DNA from: Leptospira saintgironsiae
Lineage (GTDB): Bacteria > Spirochaetota > Leptospiria > Leptospirales > Leptospiraceae
Assembly (NCBI RefSeq): GCF_002811765.1
Contig: NZ_NPDR01000001.1
Location: 558,001-622,000 of the forward strand
Reading direction: 5' to 3'
DNA: 64,000 nucleotides
Shown: positions 1 to 8,147 of the stretch, in pieces
Position numbering within the stretch: position 1 is the stretch's first letter
How the letters are laid out: each line of letters begins with the position of its first letter
Notes under the pieces: generated by a model
Databases searched by the model: none
What the model was told of the DNA's origin: nothing
The model's input: only the letters and a program-made list of their open reading frames with translations
Position numbers and translations under genes: made by a program

Positions 1-105
1 GAGTGGAGCTTGGTGATCCCGCCTTCTGGAAAAAAAGAGATCAAGTTGGAGTATAAGGTGACTTATCCAAATCACCAAAACTTAGATTTTTTAAGATCAT
101 TCTAA
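1..105 (+). CDS. C-terminal end of a DUF4139-like protein (partial)
   Basis: Frame 1 is open from the window edge to a TAA at 103-105 and encodes the last 34 residues of a protein whose start lies outside the window. The visible tail has a tryptophan, then a PPSGKKEIKLEY stretch and a YKVTYP motif. This resembles the end of DUF4139 (mucoidy-inhibitor MuiA-like) proteins, which finish with a beta strand carrying a Y.V.YP pattern. The gene converges with the VWA gene, with only 4 bases between the stops. The family call rests on a short tail and is tentative; that this is a real gene end is more secure. Confidence 0.5.
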   Translation, partial: EWSLVIPPSGKKEIKLEYKVTYPNHQNLDFLRSF

Positions 106-109
106 GATC

Positions 110-1165
110 TTATTCTGTTAGATTTTTTTCTCCACTCTTGTCTACGGAACTTGGGATACCTTTTGTATCCCAAAGTTCCAATTCCAAATTTAAAGGAAGA
201 TGCGCTGGAGCTGAAATTTGAAATTCTCCTTCTCCCTTTCTTGCATGGAAACAGATCTGTTCTGTTCGTTCAACTCTTTCCGGCTCAGCGGCTCTTTGTG
301 GATTCCAGTTTTGTATTTTAGAAGAAGCGGAACTTCTTCTTTTCAAATTTAAGATCACACATTGATTATCAGAATCGGAGTTTTCAAAAATAAATTTTAC
401 TCTATAAAAATTCTCTTCTGAATCAGTTTGATTTTTTTCAATACCTGCAATTCTGATCTTAGGCCTACGTTTTTCTGGGTCTATTTCGGTTCTTTTAGGA
501 ATAGGTTCTTGTTTTAAAAGATCTTCCATTGCAAGAAAGAAATCACTATCTTCTCCCACATTATAATATCTTCCGTTCCCTGTTTTTGCTAAAGATTGCA
601 TCACTCTTTTTTCGTCTGGTTTCAATCCGAGACCGAAGATATGCATTTTAAAATTTATTCCTTTTTGTTGAAGGACCTGTAATTCTTTTTCTGGATTTCC
701 GTAACAACTTTCAATTCCATCAGTCACTAGGATTAAGTCAGTCGGAGATTTTCTGCGGATGATATAATCTCCAGCGATTCGGATGGACTCTGCAAGTGGA
801 GTTGCGCCGGAAGGAGTGAGACCGAAAAGTTTATTTTGAAAACCTGGACGATTTCCTTTTTCTAAAGGTTGGTAAAGTCTGGAAGATTGGCAACCAGGTA
901 GGCGATTTCCGTAAGCGATAAAACCTACTTCAGTTTCTTCGGGAAGTTTATCTACATAATGGCGAACATACTTTTTTGCAAGATGTACCTTTTGGTAGAT
1001 TCCAAGATATTCATTCATGGAGCCACTTGCATCTAGGATGAATAGTTTTGCTGTTTCTGGTTGCCCTGGTACTGCGAGCTCAGGTGATGTATCTGAAATA
1101 ATAAAAGAAGGGCCAAGAAGCAAAGACACAATAAGAATAGATTTAAAATTTCGGAAAAAGACCAT
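110..1165 (-). CDS. VWA-domain secreted protein
   Basis: This 351-residue protein has an N-terminal hydrophobic signal segment (about residues 8-24) followed by a von Willebrand factor A domain. The MIDAS metal-binding motif DASGS is at residues 45-49, and a second acidic VWA element, LVTDG, is near residue 147. The C-terminal third, from about residue 230, matches nothing I recognise. VWA domains bind a divalent metal and mediate protein-protein contacts; the partner cannot be inferred. The start was taken at the ATG preceding the signal peptide; no strong Shine-Dalgarno sequence is visible. The protein is probably periplasmic or surface exposed. Confidence 0.8.
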   Translation of the reverse strand: MVFFRNFKSILIVSLLLGPSFIISDTSPELAVPGQPETAKLFILDASGSMNEYLGIYQKVHLAKKYVRHYVDKLPEETEVGFIAYGNRLPGCQSSRLYQPLEKGNRPGFQNKLFGLTPSGATPLAESIRIAGDYIIRRKSPTDLILVTDGIESCYGNPEKELQVLQQKGINFKMHIFGLGLKPDEKRVMQSLAKTGNGRYYNVGEDSDFFLAMEDLLKQEPIPKRTEIDPEKRRPKIRIAGIEKNQTDSEENFYRVKFIFENSDSDNQCVILNLKRRSSASSKIQNWNPQRAAEPERVERTEQICFHARKGEGEFQISAPAHLPLNLELELWDTKGIPSSVDKSGEKNLTE

Positions 1166-1260
1166 GATGGATTCGAAATACTATAATCCTTATCGGATAA
1201 AAATAAAAACACCTTAGCGATATGGTTTTTCTATTTATGTCTTATTTGTTCTAAGTAAGT

Positions 1261-1902
1261 TTACTTCTTATTCCAATAAACAAACTGAGGATAAGATTCC
1301 ATTTCTCCAAATCGGACCTTAAAACAAGAAACAGATCCATATTCTAGAACCAATCGAAACGAATTCTCTAATGGAAAACCTAATACGATAGATGATAAAC
1401 ATCGGATTGGTCCGCCATGACTTACCCAGATGGTTTTGTATTCGGAAGTTTCCCCTTCTTCTTTTTTAAGATTTTCCCAGGTTCTTGCTTCTCGCAGACC
1501 TTCTTCCCAGGATTTCAAAATCCTTGTTTTTAATTCTGAGTAAGTTTCTCCGCCTGGAGGCCTTCTGTTTACATAATCTTCCATCCAAGGATCTGTTTCC
1601 GATCTTGGTAGGTCTTCCCACAAACGTCCTTCCCAATTACCGAAATCTAATTCTTGGATATTTGAATCTACTTTCCAAGCAGGAGCGATTGATTTTGATT
1701 CTAGATGTTTGCTGATATATTCGGCTAGACTATAACATCTAAATAAGGGACTCGTGCGGATAGAATGTACTTTTTCAGGAAGAAGTTTTAAAACATTTTC
1801 CGCTTCTTTTTCAAAACTAGAAGGAAGTCCTAGGTCCGATTTACCGTAACAGGTTCCAGGTTCAACTTCAGGAGTTGTATGTCTGACTAAAAAGATTTCC
1901 AT
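1261..1902 (-). CDS. cobC: Histidine phosphatase, probable alpha-ribazole phosphatase CobC
   Basis: A 213-residue protein of the phosphoglycerate-mutase-like histidine phosphatase superfamily. The catalytic RHT signature is at residues 7-9 (nucleophile H8), and the second active-site histidine lies in VSHGG near residue 161. CobC removes the phosphate from alpha-ribazole-5'-phosphate (or adenosylcobalamin phosphate) in the last steps of nucleotide-loop assembly. The gene overlaps the 3' end of cobS by 16 bases and is last in the riboswitch-led run, which is why I prefer CobC over a generic phosphatase. Sequence alone would only support the superfamily. Confidence 0.8.
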   Translation of the reverse strand: MEIFLVRHTTPEVEPGTCYGKSDLGLPSSFEKEAENVLKLLPEKVHSIRTSPLFRCYSLAEYISKHLESKSIAPAWKVDSNIQELDFGNWEGRLWEDLPRSETDPWMEDYVNRRPPGGETYSELKTRILKSWEEGLREARTWENLKKEEGETSEYKTIWVSHGGPIRCLSSIVLGFPLENSFRLVLEYGSVSCFKVRFGEMESYPQFVYWNKK

Positions 1903-2699
1903 GCGGCGACGATCCCGATCAGATACAATAATTCAGTGACTTGTTGGACTGCGCCTAAACAATCTCCAGTATATCCACCCAGCCATTTTTTATAAAAACT
2001 TCTGAGATATAAATATCCGAACATTTGTAAAAGGAACGGATATAATAAAAATCCAAAAACTCTGTCGGAAGGAAGATATTCATTATGAAAGAATGCAAGC
2101 CATGGAACAAATCCCCAAATTCCTGCGATAACTACATTATAAGTTTTTAAAGTTTGGATGATCGGTTTTGCCTTGGACAGCTGGTCTTCTCTTACATAAG
2201 AAAGAGTTTTTGCAGTAAATAATGCCCAAAACCTACTCGAAGAATGAGAAGAAAGTATTGTGATGAAGAGGACTTCTATAGAAAATTCTTCCAAAGATTT
2301 ATAACATGCAAATTTAAGAAGAAGAACAAGTATGATACCTATTGTCCCGAAGGCGCCGATCCTACTATCCTTCATGATCTCTAGGATCTTCTCTTTGGTC
2401 CAGCCCCCACCGAATCCGTCACATACATCTGTGAATCCGTCTTCGTGAAAAGCACCGGTAACCAAAACAGAAACTGCCATAGCCAAAACGATGCTGATCT
2501 CCCAGCTCAGAGAAAGGTCTGCAACCCATAAAACAAACCATGTTGCAGCTCCAACAATCCATCCTACTAATGGAAAATATCTGGAAGAAGAATTGAGATA
2601 TTCGTCTGAATGTTCCACCCAAGATGGAACGATGATACGAGTATTATAACGTACGGAGGAAAGAAAAATGATCAGTTCTTTGCGGATAAATCCAAACAT
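1887..2699 (-). CDS. cobS: Adenosylcobinamide-GDP ribazoletransferase CobS
   Basis: CobS is a polytopic membrane enzyme that joins adenosylcobinamide-GDP to alpha-ribazole(-phosphate), making cobalamin or its phosphate. The 270-residue length is typical. The family signature is clear in GAFHEDGFTDVCDGFGGG followed by EIMKDSRIGAFG (about residues 82-120), whose acidic residues bind the metal-nucleotide substrate. Several hydrophobic segments cover the rest of the chain. It sits 55 bases after cobT and overlaps cobC, so the three are almost certainly cotranscribed. Confidence 0.95.
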   Translation of the reverse strand: MFGFIRKELIIFLSSVRYNTRIIVPSWVEHSDEYLNSSSRYFPLVGWIVGAATWFVLWVADLSLSWEISIVLAMAVSVLVTGAFHEDGFTDVCDGFGGGWTKEKILEIMKDSRIGAFGTIGIILVLLLKFACYKSLEEFSIEVLFITILSSHSSSRFWALFTAKTLSYVREDQLSKAKPIIQTLKTYNVVIAGIWGFVPWLAFFHNEYLPSDRVFGFLLYPFLLQMFGYLYLRSFYKKWLGGYTGDCLGAVQQVTELLYLIGIVAAWKSF

Positions 2700-2754
2700 G
2701 CAAAGACGAATTTATTCGTTCCTCCGATTCGGGCAGCGAGAATTTGATCTGAAT

Positions 2755-3798
2755 TTAGTCTTTTTTTTCAGAAACACCTGCGGATTCGAAGCTTGCCATT
2801 TCTCTTAAGAATGCCAATGCGGATTCTAAGATAGGGTAGGCAAGTGCGCATCCAGTTCCTTCTCCCAAACGAAGTCCTAAGTCCAAGATTGGATCTGCAT
2901 CAAAAAATTCCAGGATCAGTTTGTGGCCTTGTTCAGAAGATTTATGAGCGAAGACAGCGTTACGAACGATCTTAGGTTCAATTCTAGAAGCAGTTAAGAA
3001 TGCAGAACTTGCGATAAAGCCATCCACAAGGATCAAACGATTTTCTTTATAAGAAGAAAGCATCGCTCCGCATATCATTGCGATCTCGAAACCTCCAAAC
3101 TTGGCAAGAACTTCAATCGGGTCTTTTGGATTTACTGGGTGTTTTGCCCTACATTCTGCTAGGATCTTTTTTTTACGTTCTAAGGATTGATCATCCAGAC
3201 CTGTTCCTCTTCCGGTAAGATCTTCTGCAGACCGATCTAAAAATACGGAGGCAAGTAGTGAAGCACTGGATGTGTTTCCGATCCCCATTTCTCCAAAGCC
3301 GATCACATTACAATCTTTTGGGACTTTGGTGGTTGCGATCTCTTCACCGATACGAATTGCTTCTTCACATTCTTCTCTTGTCATTGCTGGTTCGTTTAGA
3401 ATGTTTCTGGTTCCAGCTGCTATCTTTGCAGGTATGAAATCAGGATGAGATTGTTCGAAGTTTCCTGAAACTCCAGAATCTACTACTAATAGTTTGATCC
3501 CATGTTGTTTGCAGAATACATTGATCGCTGCTCCTCCATTCAAAAAGTTTAATACCATTTGGTAAGTAACTTCTTTTGGAAAGGCGGACACTCCTGAGTC
3601 AGCAAGTCCATGATCTCCTGCAAATACTAATAAATGAGGATTTGATAAAACTGGATCTATTGTGTTTTGGATCGTACCGATACGATAAGCAAGGTCTTCT
3701 AATTTTCCCAAGGCGCCTAATGGTTTAGTCTTGGTATCTATTTTATTACGTAAATGTTTGTCTAAGTCCAATTGGTGTACTTCTTTTGGGCGGATCAT
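2755..3798 (-). CDS. cobT: Nicotinate-nucleotide--dimethylbenzimidazole phosphoribosyltransferase CobT
   Basis: CobT makes alpha-ribazole-5'-phosphate from nicotinate mononucleotide and dimethylbenzimidazole, the lower ligand of cobalamin. The 347-residue protein has the N-terminal [11 protein letters not shown] motif, [31 protein letters not shown] and the C-terminal [13 protein letters not shown], which holds the catalytic glutamate of the family. It precedes cobS and cobC on the same strand and follows a lipoprotein gene across a 65-base gap containing a perfect 11-bp hairpin. The Shine-Dalgarno sequence before its ATG is weak. Confidence 0.96.
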   Translation of the reverse strand: MIRPKEVHQLDLDKHLRNKIDTKTKPLGALGKLEDLAYRIGTIQNTIDPVLSNPHLLVFAGDHGLADSGVSAFPKEVTYQMVLNFLNGGAAINVFCKQHGIKLLVVDSGVSGNFEQSHPDFIPAKIAAGTRNILNEPAMTREECEEAIRIGEEIATTKVPKDCNVIGFGEMGIGNTSSASLLASVFLDRSAEDLTGRGTGLDDQSLERKKKILAECRAKHPVNPKDPIEVLAKFGGFEIAMICGAMLSSYKENRLILVDGFIASSAFLTASRIEPKIVRNAVFAHKSSEQGHKLILEFFDADPILDLGLRLGEGTGCALAYPILESALAFLREMASFESAGVSEKKD

Positions 3799-3831
3799 AT
3801 TGTTTTCACTTTTAAAAATTTCAAATTATCA

Positions 3832-3858
3832 AACTGAAATAAGATTTTTATTTCAGTT
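3832..3858 (-). repeat. Perfect 11-bp AT-rich hairpin between lipoprotein gene and cobT
   Basis: The arms AACTGAAATAA (3832-3842) and TTATTTCAGTT (3848-3858) are exact reverse complements around a 5-base loop. The hairpin lies between the stop of the upstream lipoprotein gene and the cobT start. On the transcribed (minus) strand no uninterrupted U-run follows, so it may be an mRNA-stability or processing element, or a weak attenuator. Confidence 0.55.
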
Positions 3859-3863
3859 ATAGG

Positions 3864-4703
3864 TTAGGGAGTTACGGATTTCGCGATGACCCCGTCGATA
3901 TCAGGACCTCCATCGAAACTTCCTGCAGGACTTGGAAATGTAGATTGTCCTTTCGCATTTAATAGTTTAATAAACTTAAATCCGTTCGTTTGTAGATTAG
4001 AAAGAACTGTAGAGTCGCATCCATTTGCAAATCGAGCATCTAATGATAGATCATCCAAATCGAATGAATCTCCGCCTGCATTTGCAACAAATGGGTCGGG
4101 AAAAATTTCCGCAGGAGTAAGAGGATGAGTAAGCATATTCCAAAGAACAGGATTTGCTCCTCCAAATCGGATCCAATCTGTAGGATCTAAACTCGCAGGA
4201 CTCGCTGCTCCAGTATATTGAGGATTGAACCCGCAATAATTTGTTCCATCTAAGCTCACTTCTACAATTACAGGTTCTATGAAATAATTGATAGAACCTT
4301 GCTGCTGGAAACCATTCTCGAAAACGATAAAGTCAACGCCAGTACCGTTAGTTACAGTTGCTCCATTCCAAGAAAGGATCAGGAAATTATTCGGATCTGC
4401 AGAACCCATAGTATAAACATCTATACCACCTGAGTTTTGCCCTCCTCCACAAACTCCGTTGATCGCTTTTTCGGGATCTTTGTATCGGATGCTCGGATTA
4501 TTACCTGGCGCGCTAACTACAGTATTTGCTAAAAGATAATCAGGATCTATAGTTCCCGGAGGACAATTTTCAGAAGTCGAAATAGAATTTTGTCCGGTCA
4601 ATAATAACCCTGTTAAGTCAGTGCTGGCTCCGGAGCCGTCACAACCTATGAGAAAGAAAACAATAGACATTCCCAAAAATGCAAATTTGCTTATTTGTTT
4701 CAT
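3864..4703 (-). CDS. Lipoprotein resembling the LIC_13355 family
   Basis: A 279-residue predicted lipoprotein. The signal peptide ends in FFLIGC with the lipidated cysteine at residue 21. The mature part is rich in Gly, Asn and Asp, with segments such as DFIVFENGF and a FDLDDL stretch, as in secreted beta-sandwich surface proteins. I recognise it as resembling the Leptospira LIC_13355-type lipoproteins, whose function is not known to me. A good GGAGAG ribosome-binding site precedes the ATG. The gene lies 35 bases after another lipoprotein gene and upstream of cobT, behind a cobalamin riboswitch. I therefore infer, without direct evidence, a role in corrinoid binding or uptake at the outer membrane. 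Confidence 0.75.
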   Translation of the reverse strand: MKQISKFAFLGMSIVFFLIGCDGSGASTDLTGLLLTGQNSISTSENCPPGTIDPDYLLANTVVSAPGNNPSIRYKDPEKAINGVCGGGQNSGGIDVYTMGSADPNNFLILSWNGATVTNGTGVDFIVFENGFQQQGSINYFIEPVIVEVSLDGTNYCGFNPQYTGAASPASLDPTDWIRFGGANPVLWNMLTHPLTPAEIFPDPFVANAGGDSFDLDDLSLDARFANGCDSTVLSNLQTNGFKFIKLLNAKGQSTFPSPAGSFDGGPDIDGVIAKSVTP

Positions 4704-4738
4704 ATGTTGTGACTCTCCTTTAAAGTTTTAGCAACTGA

Positions 4739-5260
4739 TTATGGAATCATGTAATTCCAACCAAATCCGCCGCATCCGGAGGATTTGAAGTTAGAAGGAT
4801 CAGTAGTAGTAGAGTCGCTTTTTGCTTCTGCCAAAGTATTTTTTCCGAAGACTGCTTGGCAATATTCGAAACAACGACTCGCGCTAGAAGGGCAAGAATT
4901 ACTGTGAATTGCGGTCCAATCAATTCTTCCGTATTTGTTTGGATTGAAAGAATCATCTGCAGATGCGCGGTAATATAGTTTTCTATTTGCGTTATCAACT
5001 TCTACTATAGTTAACTTTTGGCCGCCTTGTTCGATCCAAGATTGAGCAGTGATAGATGCATTACCGAAAACTCCTCCATCGGATCCTCCGGTATAAAAGC
5101 CAACTTGCCAAGAACCGCCAACTTCTATGTAATTAGCTTGTACTAATGCGGTGATGATCGCGCTATTATCCGAGTCTGACTTTTCTGTTTCGAAACAAGC
5201 GGTGTTGATTAATGATAAAGCGAATAGAAGGATTATCGCTTTTGTCCTGAATTTTCTCAT
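4739..5260 (-). CDS. Small lipoprotein, first gene after the cobalamin riboswitch
   Basis: This gene encodes a 173-residue lipoprotein of unknown family. I start it at the ATG at 5260 (MRKFRTKAI), not at an upstream in-frame ATG at 5311, because a clear GGAGAG ribosome-binding site lies just before 5260 and a normal lipoprotein signal then follows, with lipobox NTAC and the cysteine at residue 22. The mature part contains about six cysteines in its C-terminal half, so disulfides are likely. It is the first cistron downstream of the B12 aptamer. A corrinoid-related surface function is an inference from that position only. Confidence 0.7.
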   Translation of the reverse strand: MRKFRTKAIILLFALSLINTACFETEKSDSDNSAIITALVQANYIEVGGSWQVGFYTGGSDGGVFGNASITAQSWIEQGGQKLTIVEVDNANRKLYYRASADDSFNPNKYGRIDWTAIHSNSCPSSASRCFEYCQAVFGKNTLAEAKSDSTTTDPSNFKSSGCGGFGWNYMIP

Positions 5261-5489
5261 TTTTCTCTCCTGATTTCTGCCGGATGTCGCAGAAAAAGAA
5301 AATATAAGCAAGATAACGTTAGTCGATCATTGACCTTTTAAAGATCCGAACGATTATGTATTTGCGTTGGTTTCTTTTTCCGTTCGAGAGCCCCGACATT
5401 TTAACTTTCGGGGCCCCATCGCAGAAAGCGCGGATGCGCTAAAGAGCGAGATTTACGATACCCCCCAACCTCGAGGTTAAAGTATCGCG
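5261..5489 (-). promoter_or_regulatory. Leader and expression platform of the B12-controlled operon
   Basis: Between the aptamer and the first lipoprotein start lies about 230 bases of structured leader. Visible elements in transcript order are: a hairpin with arms CGATAC/GTATCG enclosing the self-complementary AACCTCGAGGTT; an AGCGC/GCGCT hairpin; and a strong 7-bp GCCCCGA/TCGGGGC stem (5391-5415) that is not followed by a U-run. The platform is therefore not an obvious intrinsic terminator. Control by ribosome-site masking, Rho access or an alternative G-run/C-run pairing is possible. The switching mechanism is inferred. Confidence 0.5.
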
Positions 5490-5604
5490 GGGAAGATCTG
5501 GCTTATTCCGTTTAAAACGGACATCACAGTTGCGGGTCAGCGCGGGATTTTTACCCGACTTCCTCCCTGAAAGCGTAATTCCAGGTTTTGGTTTAGCACT
5601 TCCG
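5490..5604 (-). ncRNA. Cobalamin riboswitch aptamer
   Basis: Read on the minus strand, the region carries the conserved B12-box core GACCCGCAACTGTGA (5524-5538), preceded by a GGGTAAAAATCCC hairpin and followed by AAGCCAGA. The flanking arms GGAAG (5599-5603) and CTTCC (5491-5495) form the closing P1 helix. These match the conserved landmarks of cobalamin riboswitches (core GCNACTGT, then AGCCAGG). It points at the run of two lipoproteins plus cobT-cobS-cobC. Family knowledge says adenosylcobalamin or a related corrinoid binds and lowers downstream expression. Confidence 0.9.
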
Positions 5605-5819
5605 CTGGCAAGGGAAAAAGTATAAGGATACGAAAGTCATCTATTCCTTGCAATATCTGAATAAATCGGCGATATTCAATGTGTAAGAACCATTAGAAAG
5701 GATTCGGTACATAATTTCATATCGATGAGACATTCTATTCTGCAAAAAATTCGGGAAAGATCTTTCATAGACCGAAAATAAAAGAGAGAGTTCTAATAAA
5801 ACTTTCAAAGAGGAATCCG
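5605..5819. other. Intergenic region between riboswitch and amine oxidase gene
   Basis: This stretch must hold the minus-strand promoter for the riboswitch transcript and the plus-strand promoter for the amine oxidase. I see no convincing -35/-10 pair in either direction. An AGAGGA ribosome-binding site lies just before the ATG at 5820. Confidence 0.4.
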
Positions 5820-7160
5820 ATGAAAATTACCCGATCCACTTTTCTGAAAGCCGGAATTTTAAGTACCGCAGCTTTGTTAGGAAGTCGTAAGGGAAATTTA
5901 TTCGCTCAGAATACAAACTCTGGAAAAAAAGTAATCGTACTTGGCGGTGGACTTTCTGGACTTTATTCAGCATACATCTTAGGAAAAACAGGAAGTAAAG
6001 TAACTCTTATAGAAGCCACAGATAGAGTTGGAGGAAGAGTTAGATCTATACAAGATCCTTCTGGTCATGTTGTGGATTTAGGAGCGGAATGGGTTTCTTC
6101 TGAAGATAAAACGGTTCGCAGTTTAGTTAGGGAATTAGGATTAAAATTACAATCTTCTCCTTTGGTTCCTGATCTATTTTTGGGGACTTATAAGAAGGCT
6201 GGGACCTGGGAACTTTCTACTAAATCACAGGAGATATTAAGCAAATTAGTATCACAAAATTCTAAATTAGATACTGCGCAACAACAAGCATTAGATCGAA
6301 TCAGCATTTATAATTATCTAGTCTACCAAGGAGTTAGTCCAGAAGATCTAACTTTACTTGGTCATAAACTTTCTCTTCATTATGGGGATAGTATCCGAGT
6401 TCTGTCCGCTGAAAAAGTTTTAAGTGATCTTGCACAATTTCCTCAAAGAAATAGCAAGATAGAAGGTGGGATGGAAAACATTGCCAAGACCTTGGTGATG
6501 AATATAGAAAACACAGAGTTCGTTTTTTCAGATCCAGTTCTTTCTGTAGACCAAGATTCCACTGGAGTTACTGTAACTACTGCTTCTGGAAGAAAATTTA
6601 ACGGTTCTACTTGTATCTGTACTTTACCTGCAAACCAAATCTCTAATGTAAAATGGAATCCAGGCCTGGACAAAGAAAAACTTCTGGCAGCATTAAGAGT
6701 TCGTTATTCTCAAATTTATAAATTATTTTTGGTACTAAAAGAATCTCCTTGGGAATCTTCTCCTTTTGCAGTTCATTCTGATGCTGCTGCTCAATTCTTA
6801 TATGATGCGGGCACCAAGTCTGATACTTCAGATAAGGTTTTAGGAGTGATTGCAAATGGGGACAGATTTTCTGTATTCGATTCTGCCAACCAAGACCAAA
6901 AGGTAGAATATATTCGTCTTACTCTGGAACGTCTTGGTTTGAAGAAGGATTTACAAATCCAAAGATTCTATTTTACGGAACCTAAAAAAGATTACGTTCC
7001 GAATGGGATTGCCGAGTTTCCTCCGGGAAGTTTTGGATCGGAGATCATTCTAAGAAAACCATTTGATCGTATCTTCTTTGCGGGAGAACATACTGGAGAA
7101 ATTACTGGAACAGTAGAAGCCGCCTTGAGCTCTGCGATCAAAGCGGTGAATCTGGTTTAA
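5820..7160 (+). CDS. FAD-dependent amine oxidase, exported
   Basis: A 446-residue flavin monoamine-oxidase-type protein. After an N-terminal export signal (residues 1-30) comes the FAD Rossmann motif VLGGGLSG (about 40-47), then [12 protein letters not shown], the second dinucleotide-binding fingerprint of the family, and the C-terminal FAD contact [17 protein letters not shown]. These enzymes oxidise primary or secondary amines to imines with hydrogen peroxide formation; the substrate cannot be told. The signal TRSTFLK resembles a twin-arginine motif but has only one of the two arginines. AGAGGA supports the ATG start. The gene stands alone, divergent from the riboswitch operon and convergent with a hydrolase gene. 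Confidence 0.88.
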   Translation: MKITRSTFLKAGILSTAALLGSRKGNLFAQNTNSGKKVIVLGGGLSGLYSAYILGKTGSKVTLIEATDRVGGRVRSIQDPSGHVVDLGAEWVSSEDKTVRSLVRELGLKLQSSPLVPDLFLGTYKKAGTWELSTKSQEILSKLVSQNSKLDTAQQQALDRISIYNYLVYQGVSPEDLTLLGHKLSLHYGDSIRVLSAEKVLSDLAQFPQRNSKIEGGMENIAKTLVMNIENTEFVFSDPVLSVDQDSTGVTVTTASGRKFNGSTCICTLPANQISNVKWNPGLDKEKLLAALRVRYSQIYKLFLVLKESPWESSPFAVHSDAAAQFLYDAGTKSDTSDKVLGVIANGDRFSVFDSANQDQKVEYIRLTLERLGLKKDLQIQRFYFTEPKKDYVPNGIAEFPPGSFGSEIILRKPFDRIFFAGEHTGEITGTVEAALSSAIKAVNLV

Positions 7161-7173
7161 TAAGAGAGTCATC

Positions 7174-7965
7174 TTAAAAGTTTATAATCGAATCTAAACT
7201 GTTCGTTTTTGCTTCGATCCAACTAGTTGCATCCAGTAGAATTTTTTCGATCCCATCCTCTGTTATCGCCCAATGAGAAAGTTTCGGATATAATTTCATT
7301 ATCGAATTAGTATATTTGGATGCGATCTTTCTGCCGATCCTGGGAGGAGTTACTCTATCTTTTCCGGTTGTCGCAACAAACACAGGACACTGGACTTTTT
7401 CGAAGTTTACTCGAGTGGGTTGAGAGTAGGTTAGGAAAGGCAGGAAAGTCTGGAATGCAATTTTGCCAGACTCAGGAACGTAAGTTGGGTAGAGTTCGTT
7501 TTGTTTAGATTCGCTTAGAGTATTATAAATTCCATATGCGAATTTGTTCTTACTTAAGAGATTCGTTCTCTTCCAAAAAAGAGGAGTTCTTAGAATGTCC
7601 CAAATTGTTTTTAGGCCCGTCCAGGAAAGCCCACTAATTTGTTTGGGTTGTACTGGAGTGATTAATATCAAAGCCTTTGCATTGACTCGGGTGGCCAGAA
7701 GTTGTGCGAGCAGCCCTCCTAACGAATGGCCTAATAATATAGGTTCTTTCCAACCTAATTGGTTCAATGTATTCTCTAAAAAATCTAAGTAATCCGAAAT
7801 TCCTAATTTGGAAAGCTTTTGTAAATCTACCCCTGGCTCATGCATCGGTAGGTCAATGGATTTGCAAATATAACCTTCCTTCTCTAAAAATTCATGTACT
7901 TGCGATAAATGTATTCCTCTGCACCACATTCCGTGGATGAGAAGTATGTTTCCTTTCGTTTGCAT
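7174..7965 (-). CDS. Alpha/beta hydrolase
   Basis: A 263-residue alpha/beta-hydrolase-fold enzyme with all expected catalytic elements: an oxyanion-loop HGMW at residues 11-14, the nucleophile elbow GHSLGG with Ser81, an acidic residue at Asp203 in GKDRVTPP, and the catalytic His231 in LSHWAI. There is no signal peptide, so it is probably cytoplasmic. An AGGAG ribosome-binding site precedes the ATG. The substrate (ester, lactone or other) cannot be deduced. It is monocistronic by context. Confidence 0.85.
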   Translation of the reverse strand: MQTKGNILLIHGMWCRGIHLSQVHEFLEKEGYICKSIDLPMHEPGVDLQKLSKLGISDYLDFLENTLNQLGWKEPILLGHSLGGLLAQLLATRVNAKALILITPVQPKQISGLSWTGLKTIWDILRTPLFWKRTNLLSKNKFAYGIYNTLSESKQNELYPTYVPESGKIAFQTFLPFLTYSQPTRVNFEKVQCPVFVATTGKDRVTPPRIGRKIASKYTNSIMKLYPKLSHWAITEDGIEKILLDATSWIEAKTNSLDSIINF

Positions 7966-8077
7966 TTTCTTTCTCCTAAGAAAGAAATATAGCTTGGAAG
8001 TGAAGTAGTGACGACCCGATTCTTGCGATGTGAATCTGTTTTTGTATTATGGGGAAAAGCCTGAGTTCTCTAAAATG

Positions 8078-8120
8078 AAAAACCCGAATATCATTCTATC
8101 TCTAAAATAATATCCGGGTC
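8078..8120 (-). terminator. Terminator after the topoisomerase operon
   Basis: The arms ACCCGAATAT and ATATCCGGGT (one mismatch) flank a loop of about 20 bases. On the minus strand the stem is followed by GGGTTTTTCATTTTA, giving a U-rich tail. It lies just beyond the stop of the minus-strand topoisomerase B gene. Confidence 0.6.
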
Positions 8121-8147
8121 TTATGCAGAAAAGAAAACTGTTATGAA

